DNA of 64,000 nt. Origin: Pseudobacter sp. (GTDB lineage Bacteria > Bacteroidota > Bacteroidia > Chitinophagales > Chitinophagaceae). Below, one piece after another: positions 1-8,620 of this stretch. Numbering within the stretch: the first letter of the stretch is position 1; each line of letters begins with the position of its first letter. Under the pieces are notes generated by a model. That model was not told the DNA's origin. It searched no databases and saw only the letters and a program-made list of their open reading frames with translations. Where the stretch lies: NCBI GenBank assembly GCA_017849455.1, contig JAFIGX010000014.1, positions 62,001 to 126,000 on the forward strand, in the 5' to 3' direction. Made by a program: the position numbers and the translations under genes.

Positions 1-59
1 GCTGGCAATACCACACTCAGAAAAAGAAAAAAGAACGTATTCAATAATAGCTTTTTCAT
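1..59 (-). CDS. 5' end of a cut-off exported protein gene
   Basis: Only the first 19 codons are inside the window. The ATG at 57-59 reads MKKLLLNTFFFLFLSVVLP: a positive start followed by a long hydrophobic stretch, as in a signal peptide or membrane anchor. It begins 5 bases after the stop codon of the MBOAT gene, so the two are almost certainly co-transcribed. In polysaccharide acetylation modules an MBOAT protein is often followed by an exported SGNH/AlgX-type partner. That identity is inference from position only, because no catalytic part is visible. Confidence 0.6.
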   Translation of the reverse strand, partial: MKKLLLNTFFFLFLSVVLP

Positions 60-64
60 GGAGA

Positions 65-1519
65 TCAGAATTGAAAGTAGATGAACTCATGAGGCGCTTC
101 CGAATTTTTAAGGCCGTAAGAAAGTATGGTCAGGGTGATGGCCGAGTAAAAAAGCCATCGAACAGGCCTGGCCCTTATAAGCCCTGCCTTTTCTATCGCG
201 TATTTATTTTCCCTTCCCAGCCATTCTACCAGCATGAATACAGCGATCAGGAACAGCAGCCCTTTCGAGTAGGTATCCGGTTCGGGCAACCTGAACAGGG
301 ATCTCGAAAAAATGCCGGAGATGTACTGAATGGCAGTATCGAGATCCGCTGCCCGGAAAAAGATCCAGGCAAATACTGTCGATGCAAATGTGATAGCGAT
401 GGCAGATGCTTCCCTGAATGAAGGCAGGTTTTTTCCCGGGGCCACTATTTCAAGATGCTCCCTGTTTGTCCTGAACAGGATGGATGGCAGGATGAACAGG
501 GCATGAAGTGATCCCCATACAATGAAAGTGAAATTGGCGCCATGCCAGAATCCGCTGACTAGAAAAATGATCAGCGTATTCCTGATCCGCATCCAGTTCC
601 CTCCCCTGCTTCCACCGAGCGGGATATACAGGTAGTCCCTGAACCAGGAAGACAGTGAAACATGCCAGCGTCGCCAAAATTCCGCGATATCTCTCGAAAA
701 ATATGGGAATTTGAAATTCTGCAGGAGCTCGAACCCGAACAACCTGGCGGTTCCCAGTGCAATGTCCGAATAGCCGGAAAAATCGGCATATATCTGGAAA
801 GCAAATAACACGGCCCCCAGCGCCAGGGTGCTGCCGGACCAGGCAGCATGATCATTGAAGATCATATCCACATAGCCTGCACAACTATCTGCGATCACCA
901 TTTTCTTGAACAGGCCCCATAGGATCTGCCGGAGACCGTCGACACTTTTTGCATAACTGAATTCCCTGGCCTTCTCTACCTGGGGTAATAAATGTGTTGC
1001 CCGCTCGATAGGGCCTGCTACCAGCAATGGAAAGAAGCTGACGAACAAAGCATAGTTGATCCAATTGCCGGTCGGGGCTATTTTCCGGTTGTAGATATCA
1101 AAAACATAAGAAAGACCATGAAAAGTATAAAATGAAATGCCGACAGGTAAAATGATGTTCAGTGTTGAATGATGCGGTGTAAACCCGAACTGTTGCAATA
1201 GCGCTGCAAACGAATCGACAAAGAAATTATAGTATTTGAAGAAGCCCAGTAAGGCCAGGTTGATCACAACAGAGATGATCAGCCATGTTCTTTGCTGGGA
1301 CCTGGTGGACGACCGGTGGATCTGCAAGCCGGAAATGAAATCAAGAAAAGTTGAAAAAGCCAGTAAGAAAACGAATCTCCAATCCCAACAACTGTAAAAA
1401 AAGTAGCTCGCGATGAGCAGTAGAAGGTTTTGGTAAACAAGCTTCCTGCCGGACAAAAACCAATAAAGTGCGAATACAACCGGTAGGAAAATAGCAAAGG
1501 GCAGGGAATTAAAATGCAT
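65..1519 (-). CDS. MBOAT family O-acyltransferase (AlgI/DltB-like)
   Basis: A multi-pass inner-membrane protein of about 484 residues that should move acyl groups, usually acetyl, across the membrane onto an extracellular or envelope glycan. It begins MHFNSLPFAIFLPVVFALYW, the usual start for AlgI-like proteins. The central signature FWRRWHVSLSSWFRDYLYIP and the later FWHGANFTFIVWGSLHAL carry the two conserved histidines of the family. The length fits AlgI-type members (roughly 460-520). The frame opens three codons earlier with TTG, but the ATG at 1519 matches family starts. The downstream partner is the exported protein truncated at the window edge. The acceptor polysaccharide cannot be told from the sequence. 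Confidence 0.9.
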   Translation of the reverse strand: MHFNSLPFAIFLPVVFALYWFLSGRKLVYQNLLLLIASYFFYSCWDWRFVFLLAFSTFLDFISGLQIHRSSTRSQQRTWLIISVVINLALLGFFKYYNFFVDSFAALLQQFGFTPHHSTLNIILPVGISFYTFHGLSYVFDIYNRKIAPTGNWINYALFVSFFPLLVAGPIERATHLLPQVEKAREFSYAKSVDGLRQILWGLFKKMVIADSCAGYVDMIFNDHAAWSGSTLALGAVLFAFQIYADFSGYSDIALGTARLFGFELLQNFKFPYFSRDIAEFWRRWHVSLSSWFRDYLYIPLGGSRGGNWMRIRNTLIIFLVSGFWHGANFTFIVWGSLHALFILPSILFRTNREHLEIVAPGKNLPSFREASAIAITFASTVFAWIFFRAADLDTAIQYISGIFSRSLFRLPEPDTYSKGLLFLIAVFMLVEWLGRENKYAIEKAGLIRARPVRWLFYSAITLTILSYGLKNSEAPHEFIYFQF

Positions 1520-1677
1520 CCTGGGCAACGATTTTCGAGTGCCCGATAAAGTTATGGATTCCGGGAGAACAGGGTGCGAATGATTTTTTTCACGATAATT
1601 TTACATTGAACGCAAGTCATATTCCATAAATACTTAATGATGGAAATCCAATCATCACTGCCAGGATGCTGCCAGTG

Positions 1678-1709
1678 TTTGCGACAGTGCTGAAAGGAAA
1701 GTATATTTG
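1678..1709 (+). promoter_or_regulatory. Bacteroidota-type promoter for the 67-residue gene
   Basis: TTTG at 1678-1681 and TATATTTG at 1702-1709 are separated by 20 bases. This matches the Bacteroidota sigma-A consensus TTTG-N(about 19)-TAnnTTTG without mismatch. Transcription would begin near 1716, about 20 bases before the ATG at 1737. The match is the main support for the small downstream gene. Confidence 0.6.
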
Positions 1710-1736
1710 ATGAGTGATCATTAAAAAATATTTTAT

Positions 1737-1940
1737 ATGAACCGTTTTGATGAGGTCCAGAAACTGGCCGCCACCTATGCCCGGCAATTGCAGAAGACAG
1801 TAAAGACTTTGGAGACCATTCACCGGGCGCAACCTGAACACTTTTCCCCACAGATGATCGCGGATTACGAAGCCGCAAAGGCCGCCAGTGAAATAACTTC
1901 AGAAAAATTCAGGAATTTGATCGGGTCGATCAGCCATTGA
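1737..1940 (+). CDS. small hypothetical protein, helical
   Basis: A 67-residue charged protein starting MNRFDEVQKLAATYARQLQK. It looks fully alpha-helical, with no signal peptide, no cysteines and heptad-like spacing of Leu, Ile and Ala through residues 5-40, so a small coiled coil or helical hairpin is likely. A full-consensus promoter lies just upstream. An overlapping minus-strand frame of 108 codons has no comparable support. I do not recognise a family. The gene lies alone before a methyltransferase on the same strand, and 110 bases separate its stop from that gene's likely start, so joint transcription is possible. Confidence 0.6.
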   Translation: MNRFDEVQKLAATYARQLQKTVKTLETIHRAQPEHFSPQMIADYEAAKAASEITSEKFRNLIGSISH

Positions 1941-2025
1941 TCGCCTGTCTGTGTTCAGCCACCCTTTACTTTCAGGGGCAGCCCTCTGTCAATTATTCTA
2001 AAATTTTTCATTTTCAAAATGAAGC

Positions 2026-2047
2026 CCTATTTTCACCGAAAAATAGG
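2026..2047 (+). promoter_or_regulatory. hairpin directly before the methyltransferase start
   Basis: CCTATTTT at 2026-2033 pairs perfectly with AAAATAGG at 2040-2047 around a six-base loop, and the ATG follows at 2051. The stem would sit in the leader exactly where ribosomes load. It has no T-run after it, so it is not a standard terminator. Confidence 0.35.
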
Positions 2048-2050
2048 CCA

Positions 2051-2878
2051 ATGAAATTTACCGCACATAATATCTTACTTGATAATGGAGAAAAGACAAT
2101 GGGCGACAGCGTGGTCTTGCTCGGTGAAAGTGCAGTCTGGCAGTCCATTCTCAAATCACTTGACCTGTTTCTTCCGGGCACCAGGGAAGAAAGAAGTAAG
2201 ATGCGGGTAGTGGATTTGGGATGTTTGGAAGGAGGATATGCAGTAGAATTTGCCAAATTGGGATTTGATACCCTCGGAATAGAGGCCAGGGAAGAAAATA
2301 TTCAAAATTGCAATTACGTCAAGGACAACCTGAATTTACCCAATCTGAATTTTGTCAGGGATGATGTTAGAAATATGTCGAATTATGGAAAGTTTGATAT
2401 TGTTTTATGTTATGGCCTGCTGTATCACCTGGATGATCCTACTGATTTTTTAAAAATTGTAAGTAGTTGTACGACCAGGTTATTGTTTTTAAATACCCAT
2501 TTTGCTCCGGAATTCGATATCAGGTATGAACTGGAGCCGTTGAATACCTATTTTATTGCTCCACTGCAAAAGAGGACACGCATATTGCTGTTTTCCCAGA
2601 ACTACCGGCTGTCGCGGATCACAAAGGTCAATGGATACAGAGGCCGATGGATGAAAGAATGGAGCAGGAATTCCAATAAAGCCACCATCGAGAAATTGTT
2701 ATGGGCTTCTTATAATAATCATCGTTCGTTCTGGTTATGTAAAAAAGACCTCACGCAAGCCCTGCATGATGCGAACTTTGATAATGTTTTCGAACAATTT
2801 GATTATACCGGCGATCTGATGCCGCATAACTATACCTTCTTTTATAACCGGACCATGTTTGTTGGGGTAAAGAACTAA
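2051..2878 (+). CDS. class I SAM-dependent methyltransferase
   Basis: About 275 residues with a Rossmann-type methyltransferase core. Motif I is VVDLGCLEGGYAVEFAKLG, followed by the acidic residue in GIEAREEN at the end of strand 2, then NFVRDDVRN, then the motif IV region FDIVLCYGLLYHLDDP. The tail is basic and aromatic (YRGRWMKEWSRNSN) and could bind the acceptor. The frame runs upstream to 1937, but residues there do not look coding and the ATG at 2051 starts sensibly (MKFTAHNILLDNGEKT). The acceptor is unknown. Similar free-standing enzymes in Bacteroidota modify surface sugars, tRNA or small molecules. No neighbouring glycan gene on this strand fixes the role. Confidence 0.8.
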   Translation: MKFTAHNILLDNGEKTMGDSVVLLGESAVWQSILKSLDLFLPGTREERSKMRVVDLGCLEGGYAVEFAKLGFDTLGIEAREENIQNCNYVKDNLNLPNLNFVRDDVRNMSNYGKFDIVLCYGLLYHLDDPTDFLKIVSSCTTRLLFLNTHFAPEFDIRYELEPLNTYFIAPLQKRTRILLFSQNYRLSRITKVNGYRGRWMKEWSRNSNKATIEKLLWASYNNHRSFWLCKKDLTQALHDANFDNVFEQFDYTGDLMPHNYTFFYNRTMFVGVKN

Positions 2879-2912
2879 GTTGGACGCAGCACTCTCAATG
2901 CCTGCCGCCACC

Positions 2913-4787
2913 TCATATTAATGGAATGGAAATATCTATCGCATATCCTTCCGGATATTTGTTGTGCAATCGAAATTCACCCTTTAAGAGCGTTACCCTT
3001 TCACGGATATTCTGTATCCCGATCCCTGTTGGTCCCAGGCCGGTTTTCATCCCCTTGCCATCATCGGAGTAATTGATCATGAGATGATGCCCGGACACTT
3101 TCAGGTTTATGAATAACATGGTGCATTCCGCATGTTTAATGGAATTGGTGACCATCTCGCTGATGATCTTCTTCAGGTTGCTGTATTGTAAATAACTGAG
3201 TATCCGGCTGCCATTGTTCAGCCTGACCTTGAAATCGATCTCGGTGGATGCTCTTATTTTTTCCAGCAGGCCTGTGATATCACTGTAGAAACTATTCACC
3301 GTATTGAGCCGGTCTTGCTTGAGGTCCTGCGCAATACCTCTCACGGTTTCCATGATATTCCTCACATGCTCTTTCAGTTCTTCCAGACGGGGTGAAGGAT
3401 TGACCTCCGATTCCTTTTTGAGCAGTGTGCCCGCATACAGCATCATCGGGCCGATCTCATCATGGAAGTTACGGGCAAGCCCCAGTTGCATGTTGAGCAA
3501 TCCTCTTTTTTGTTTCGACCTGTACACCGCAAACCCGGTTATCCCTGCCATGACCAGGGTACCGAATACAGCCACCAGCAGGATATTGAAATGTTCTGCC
3601 CTTCTTTTTGCAGCGTTGGACCGCTGCAGCTCATCAAATGTATTTTCCGCCTTTGCGAGTGCATACAGGTTGTTATCCCTGTCGGCATTTACAGCATAAT
3701 AGGCAGAAACGCTCATGTCATGCGCTTTCTGCAGGTGCTCAAAAGCTGCTTTGAAGTGCCCGTTGCTGGCCAACAGTTTACTATTCCCTTCCAGCCAGAA
3801 TGATAATCGCTCATTGGTGAATTCCTTTTCCTGTGGTATCAGTTCATGAATGAGGTCAAGGTAATGCTGTGCACTATCATTCTGGTGACAACTGAAATAA
3901 TAATCGAAGGCTTCCATGTAGCGATCGCAGGCGTATTCAAGCGGGGAGTTGATCTCACCGAAATCTTCCGACCTCACTTCTTTCAGTGAGATCGCCAGCA
4001 GGTCCCTGACGGCCTCCTGTTCCCTTTTTAGATAGGCCCGGTATAAGCGGGCGCCATGGTGAATGAAACTGTAGTAAACAAGGTATTCCCGGTATTTCAA
4101 TGGTTGCTTCCTGGCTTCGTTCAGCATTTTTTCACTAAGTACGATGGCTTCATTCAGGGTAGTGGAATCCCCGGTCTTCCAGGCCGCAGTGCCCAGTACG
4201 TCCAGTACGCCGAATGCCATGGAGATAGCTTCAGGACTTGCCGCTTTTCTGCCGGCAGCCATCATTCCCGGCATCGCATGCATTTGTTTTCTCAACATAT
4301 CATACCTTGCATAGACCCTTTTATAATCCTTGTTGAGTACGTATATTGCCATTGCGAATAATTCACTATGCGGTAATTCATCTTTTTCGAGCAGGCCTGC
4401 CTTTATACTTTCTTCCTTTCTTTTCTCCGAGTAATAGATGGCGCTGCCATACCTGCTTTTGTTGTCCGAGAGTTTCATCAGGTGCCTGTAATAGTGTACC
4501 CTGTACTTACCATATCCTGTATCCGAAAACGCGATCTGCTGATAAGGGTCAAGCCATTGCTCCAGGCTGTCCTCATCATAGAGCAGGGCGGCCAGTGAAT
4601 CTACGGCATTGAGGTATGCGGTATCCGGGAGTGTCGATTGTTGGTATTGCATCGATAATGTGGCCAGTTGCTTTTTCGCAGAGATGGGATCCTGCGCCCG
4701 AAGCGTGAGCGTTGCAGGCAAGAGAAGGCACAGTAGAAATGCAGGCAGCTTTGTATGCTGCCGGTAAGGTTTAATGGACGCGATCAT
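2913..4787 (-). CDS. sensor histidine kinase with periplasmic helical-repeat sensor
   Basis: A 624-residue membrane kinase. A signal peptide (about residues 1-30) is followed by a long helical, TPR-like region to about 390, then one membrane span near 396-420. After this comes a cytoplasmic transmitter of the LytS/NarX-like (HisKA_3) class. The phospho-acceptor is H442 in RNFHDEIGPMML. The ATP-binding domain follows, with the N-box SEMVTNSIKHAE, the G1 box SDDGKGM and the G2 box GIGIQNIRERV. Such kinases normally pair with LuxR-type regulators, but neither flanking gene is a regulator, so it is an orphan here. Its signal cannot be deduced. It lies 70 bases downstream of the start of no other gene and reads towards the methyltransferase convergently. 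Confidence 0.9.
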   Translation of the reverse strand: MIASIKPYRQHTKLPAFLLCLLLPATLTLRAQDPISAKKQLATLSMQYQQSTLPDTAYLNAVDSLAALLYDEDSLEQWLDPYQQIAFSDTGYGKYRVHYYRHLMKLSDNKSRYGSAIYYSEKRKEESIKAGLLEKDELPHSELFAMAIYVLNKDYKRVYARYDMLRKQMHAMPGMMAAGRKAASPEAISMAFGVLDVLGTAAWKTGDSTTLNEAIVLSEKMLNEARKQPLKYREYLVYYSFIHHGARLYRAYLKREQEAVRDLLAISLKEVRSEDFGEINSPLEYACDRYMEAFDYYFSCHQNDSAQHYLDLIHELIPQEKEFTNERLSFWLEGNSKLLASNGHFKAAFEHLQKAHDMSVSAYYAVNADRDNNLYALAKAENTFDELQRSNAAKRRAEHFNILLVAVFGTLVMAGITGFAVYRSKQKRGLLNMQLGLARNFHDEIGPMMLYAGTLLKKESEVNPSPRLEELKEHVRNIMETVRGIAQDLKQDRLNTVNSFYSDITGLLEKIRASTEIDFKVRLNNGSRILSYLQYSNLKKIISEMVTNSIKHAECTMLFINLKVSGHHLMINYSDDGKGMKTGLGPTGIGIQNIRERVTLLKGEFRLHNKYPEGYAIDISIPLI

Positions 4788-4858
4788 AGGACGATGTATA
4801 TGACCGCTTAAATTACTTCAAATCCTATATATTTCAATAAATATTAATGTGGCGGTGG

Positions 4859-6871
4859 TCATTCCTGGATGATCGTTGTTCCGTCCACGGGAAGGCTGAT
4901 CATGCTTGATCTATTATTCAAAGTGATCTTGACCGACGGCCCTTTATGGGCAGGATCACTGATATATGATTTACCGTTCTTCACCATCACGAGGCATGGC
5001 TGGTCTACCTGCAAGTTTTTAATGGACGGAGCTTTCAGGTTACCGGGAGCATAAAAAGCAGCCATCACCGTTCCATCGCTGAACTGAACCGCCTGGCACT
5101 CCCTGTCATTACGCAAAATTTTCCATACCGGTTTTGCCGCTATTTTCTCAGCCTGCTCAGGCGTACTGCATAAGGCCAGCACGTATCCGGTTGCACCGTG
5201 TTTCGAACGTTCATGGTCCATGACAGGCAGGAAGATGTTTTCTGTGACCGGCTCTTTTGTTTCAGAGGTATTGATGGTAGTCCAGCTTCCGGTAACTGTT
5301 TCGAGATGCAGATCGATGGTAGCCGGTATCAACGGGATATATGCCAGGCCCGCATGATGCACCCATTTTACTTTTTCGATCCTGTGAGCGCCTTGGCGGA
5401 GTATGTTGCCTGTTTTATTCACCGTTACATCACCCTGCCGGCGGCATTGATCGAGGGTTGTATATAGACTGTCCCCGATGTTTTGAACGTCGATGTATGA
5501 TAGCAGGCAAACCACCAGGTCGCCCTGGCAGGCCCAGAATTTATGGGTGGTGAGGGTCTGGTCCCCTGGTTTGTTTTTAAGGACATAATCCATTACCGAT
5601 AATCCTTCCATGCCATCGCTCACGGACCCTGTAAACTCCTGCCGGTCGATATGATCGGCCGTTTTGAATGCGGTCACGCCGGGAAGATGCATCCAGTCCC
5701 ACACCGGCATCATATTGAAATATTCCTGCCCGTTCCTGACCAGGTACGCATCTCCGCTGTTGAGCAATTTCCCACGCAGGTTCTCGCTATTGATCGATTC
5801 GGTGGCGAGTGTACGGGTGGAAATGGTCTTCAGGAAAAAACTCCACCCCGGCCGCTGATATGCCGAAAAATCGGAGTAAGGATAATAACGATAACCAATA
5901 AGCGAACCATGACCTTCCTGCCTTGACCCCAGTTCCCGGAAACGGCCTGCCACGGCCGGGCTCAATTCCACCAGGAACGGGATCAGCGGACGAAGATCGG
6001 CGCTTCTCAGCTCTCCTTTTCTCGATGAGGAGCGGTCTATCGTGCCGGGAACCGTATTGATCCCACGGGCCATCCACTGCCAGCCTTGCAGGATAACATC
6101 ATTCAGCAGACCGGTCTTTTCTTCCGGGAAAGCCCAGGAGGTATTCCTGCACTGCCAGGCAACGCGGACACTTTCCCATAAATAAGCCTTTCCATATTGG
6201 AACATTTGCAGGCGTTTACCATGCTGGTGAAAACTATGATCGGGCTTTATCCCATCTCCGTCGCTGATCCTGATCTCCGCCATGATGAGGTCCCTGCATC
6301 GTTCTATCAAAGGCAGATCATTGGTAAGGGCCCCGTAATGCAAACCGAGATCGGCACACCATACCAGGTTACCGCCTGTAGCATTATCACGCACCCGCAA
6401 CTGCGCCATCACCTGCAGGGCCTGCTGAAGACGGGCCGGTTCAAGGTCATTGCGGAGCAGGATGATGATATCCCTCATCAAGCGGGGAATGCCGATCTCA
6501 TTATGCCACCAGTTGGCGCTCTGGTAGCGCTTTTCGAGCCAATGATCGAGCGCTGCATTCAGTGTTTTCCATGTTTGTGCATCATGATAAAGGGAAGATG
6601 ATGGATAAGACCAGGCAAGGGCCATCTCCCTAATTCTCACCAGGTGTTTTGCGATCTTCCATCCTGCCAGTTCCTTATCCTGGTAATCGATATCAGGCCA
6701 CTGTTTCGATGCATTCAGGTTGCCGGCCCAATTTTTTACTGCATCGGTTTGAACAGTACTTGTCCTGTAAATATAGGAGCGGTAACGGTTCAATAAAGTA
6801 TCCGGTTGAGCATAACCTGAGCAGGAAAAGAATAATGCAAGAAAAGATATGATAGCAATCCTGGTTTTCAT
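4859..6871 (-). CDS. polysaccharide lyase family 8 (chondroitin/hyaluronan lyase-like)
   Basis: A 670-residue exported enzyme expected to cleave uronic-acid polymers such as chondroitin, hyaluronan or xanthan-type chains by beta-elimination. A signal peptide covers about residues 1-21, with likely cleavage after GYA. The alpha/alpha toroid carries the family's catalytic set: N168 in TGGNLVW, H217 in FHQHG, Y226 in FQYG, and arginines in IDRSSSRKGE. The His-to-Tyr spacing of nine equals that known for Pedobacter heparinus chondroitinase AC. The remaining two thirds form the beta-sandwich domains, ending at a normal length (AC lyase is 700). It stands alone rather than in a full glycosaminoglycan locus: no sulfatase or unsaturated glucuronyl hydrolase is nearby. 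The precise substrate is open. Confidence 0.88.
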   Translation of the reverse strand: MKTRIAIISFLALFFSCSGYAQPDTLLNRYRSYIYRTSTVQTDAVKNWAGNLNASKQWPDIDYQDKELAGWKIAKHLVRIREMALAWSYPSSSLYHDAQTWKTLNAALDHWLEKRYQSANWWHNEIGIPRLMRDIIILLRNDLEPARLQQALQVMAQLRVRDNATGGNLVWCADLGLHYGALTNDLPLIERCRDLIMAEIRISDGDGIKPDHSFHQHGKRLQMFQYGKAYLWESVRVAWQCRNTSWAFPEEKTGLLNDVILQGWQWMARGINTVPGTIDRSSSRKGELRSADLRPLIPFLVELSPAVAGRFRELGSRQEGHGSLIGYRYYPYSDFSAYQRPGWSFFLKTISTRTLATESINSENLRGKLLNSGDAYLVRNGQEYFNMMPVWDWMHLPGVTAFKTADHIDRQEFTGSVSDGMEGLSVMDYVLKNKPGDQTLTTHKFWACQGDLVVCLLSYIDVQNIGDSLYTTLDQCRRQGDVTVNKTGNILRQGAHRIEKVKWVHHAGLAYIPLIPATIDLHLETVTGSWTTINTSETKEPVTENIFLPVMDHERSKHGATGYVLALCSTPEQAEKIAAKPVWKILRNDRECQAVQFSDGTVMAAFYAPGNLKAPSIKNLQVDQPCLVMVKNGKSYISDPAHKGPSVKITLNNRSSMISLPVDGTTIIQE

Positions 6872-7039
6872 CTGGCAATATTCAAATTTTTTCTCTGTTC
6901 TGTTTCATGGTTTTTATGAGGGGATAATATTAGAGAGAACCCCATTAAATTAAATGGAAATTCTTATGGTAGTGGTGGATAATTTTACTGTATTCCACGA
7001 TATATTTCAGGCGGTTGTATAAACGAAGGTGGATTTTGT

Positions 7040-7062
7040 GTAAACTTGTGAAAGCGTTTACT
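7040..7062. promoter_or_regulatory. LacI-family-like operator between lyase and DoxX genes
   Basis: The 217-base divergent spacer 6872-7088 contains TGAAAGCGTTTACT at 7049-7062. This fits the LacI/CcpA-type consensus TGWAANCGNTNWCA at 13 of 14 positions. A second GTAAAC at 7040-7045 gives a wider GTAAAC-N10-GTTTAC palindrome. A TATATTTC near-consensus -7 box for the plus strand lies at 7001-7008, and a CCATT/AATGG inverted pair lies at 6942-6957. No LacI-type regulator is in the window, so the regulator would act from elsewhere. Either flanking gene could be the target. Confidence 0.35.
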
Positions 7063-7088
7063 CATTCTAAACCTTATCAATATTTTTT

Positions 7089-7538
7089 ATGAAACCCGTC
7101 TTCGTTTTAATATCTGTGTTTGTTCTTTCCCTGCTGGCACGCGCTGTTTTCGTGAAGGAGTGGAACTATGTACTGGCAGGTAATATAGCCATGGGTGCTA
7201 TGATGATCTTTACTTCGGTAGCGCATTTTGCCTTTGCGAAAGGCATGGTGATGATGATGCCTTCTTTCCTGCCGATGAAACAATTCCTGGTGTATATCAC
7301 CGGCCTCATGGAAGCATTGCTGGGGATAGGGCTTGTCATGTCTTCAACCAGGTATTATGCCGCCATTGCTCTCATCATATTTTTCATATTGGTATTGCCT
7401 GCCAATATCATGGCAGCCAAAAGAAAGGTGAATATCGAGAAAGCCGACTATACCGGTCCGGGCCTCTCCTATCTGAAATTCAGGATCCCCCTCCAATTAT
7501 TTTTTATTGCCTGGGTCTGGTATTTTGGAATAAGATGA
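7089..7538 (+). CDS. DoxX-like small membrane protein
   Basis: A 149-residue integral membrane protein with four predicted spans (about 4-22, 30-52, 68-90 and 95-118), plus a hydrophobic tail ending in a tryptophan-rich segment ([11 protein letters not shown]). The layout and the phrase [14 protein letters not shown] are typical of DoxX-like proteins of Bacteroidota. Those proteins have no agreed biochemical role and are sometimes linked to oxidative or electron-transfer functions. Its last 42 bases overlap the 3' end of the convergent luciferase-like gene. A LacI-type operator candidate lies 27 bases upstream of its ATG. Confidence 0.7.
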   Translation: MKPVFVLISVFVLSLLARAVFVKEWNYVLAGNIAMGAMMIFTSVAHFAFAKGMVMMMPSFLPMKQFLVYITGLMEALLGIGLVMSSTRYYAAIALIIFFILVLPANIMAAKRKVNIEKADYTGPGLSYLKFRIPLQLFFIAWVWYFGIR

Positions 7539-8564
7539 AACATACTTTCTCACCACTGGCGCTACTTTGGTGCCCAGCAGTTCTATCGAGCGCATCACCT
7601 GCGCATGGGGCATGGTGCCTACGCTGATATGCAATAAGAAGCGGGTAAGGCCGAACATCTCCTGTTCGCGCAGGATCTTCTCCGTTACTTCTTCCGGGCT
7701 TCCTACCAGCAATGCCCCTTTCGGTGAGCGAAGGCCCTCGAATTGCTGACGGCTCATGGGAGGCCAGCCACGCTCCTGTCCAAGCTTTGTCATCACATAT
7801 TGATAGGAAGGGAAAAATTCATCTGCCGCCTGCTGAGAGGTTTCGGCTATATATCCATGTGAGTGAACGCTAAGCTGGAATTTGTTTTCAGGAAAGCCTG
7901 ATTCCAGGTAGGTTTTTTTATATAGTTCCGCGAGGGGCACGAAATGGTCGGGGCTGCCGCCGATGATCGCCATGGCCAGTGGTAACCCGTAGGAACCTGC
8001 GCGGACAACGGATTGCGGCGTTCCGCCGACCGCCACCCAGATAGGTAACTCCTGCCTGAATGGCCGGGGATAAACCCCCTGCCCATCGATGGGCGAACGG
8101 AATTTACCTTTCCAGGTGATCCTTTCGGACCTGTTCAACTGTATGAGCAGTTCGAGCTTTTCGGCAAAGAGCTCATCATAATCATCGAGGTCGTACCCGA
8201 AGAGCGGAAATGATTCTATGAAAGAGCCGCGCCCTGCCATGATCTCCGCCCTTCCATCCGAGAGCAGGTCTACCGTGGCGAAGTCCTGGTATACACGCAC
8301 AGGATCATCGGAACTGAGCACCGTTACAGCGCTCGACAGTTTGATCTTTTTGGTACGTACTGCTGCAGCTGCCAGTATCACGGCCGGAGAGGAAGCCACG
8401 AAATCGGGCCGGTGGTGTTCGCCTACGGCAAATACATCGAGGCCCACCTGGTCCATGAGTTCCACCTCTTCCATCAGGTCGAGGATACGTTGATGGGGCG
8501 ATATGATCTTACCGGTAACCGGATCGGGTGTTCTTTCCACGAATGTGCTGATCCCTATTTCCAT
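7497..8564 (-). CDS. LLM class flavin-dependent oxidoreductase
   Basis: A bacterial-luciferase-like TIM-barrel protein of 355 residues. The start [15 protein letters not shown], the segment [21 protein letters not shown], the [22 protein letters not shown] block and the late [17 protein letters not shown] are family hallmarks. These enzymes use FMNH2 or F420; in this phylum FMN is expected. The frame is open to 8651, but the first 29 codons look non-coding and would overlap the preceding phospholipase gene, so the ATG at 8564 is preferred. It follows that gene by 56 bases on the same strand and may be read through with it. The substrate is unknown. The 3' end overlaps the DoxX-like gene by 42 bases. 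Confidence 0.85.
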   Translation of the reverse strand: MEIGISTFVERTPDPVTGKIISPHQRILDLMEEVELMDQVGLDVFAVGEHHRPDFVASSPAVILAAAAVRTKKIKLSSAVTVLSSDDPVRVYQDFATVDLLSDGRAEIMAGRGSFIESFPLFGYDLDDYDELFAEKLELLIQLNRSERITWKGKFRSPIDGQGVYPRPFRQELPIWVAVGGTPQSVVRAGSYGLPLAMAIIGGSPDHFVPLAELYKKTYLESGFPENKFQLSVHSHGYIAETSQQAADEFFPSYQYVMTKLGQERGWPPMSRQQFEGLRSPKGALLVGSPEEVTEKILREQEMFGLTRFLLHISVGTMPHAQVMRSIELLGTKVAPVVRKYVSSYSKIPDPGNKK

Positions 8565-8620
8565 ATTGTAGAGGAACAAAAAAGGGGCCCATTTGTTCAA
8601 TGATGGGAAAATGACACGGG

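Noticed and set aside
1552..1878. Minus-strand frame of 108 codons overlapping the small plus-strand gene
   Set aside because: No promoter or family feature. The plus-strand frame has a full-consensus promoter.
1937..2050. Upstream extension of the methyltransferase frame
   Set aside because: The 38 extra residues do not look like protein, overlap the preceding stop and would start with TTG. The ATG at 2051 fits.
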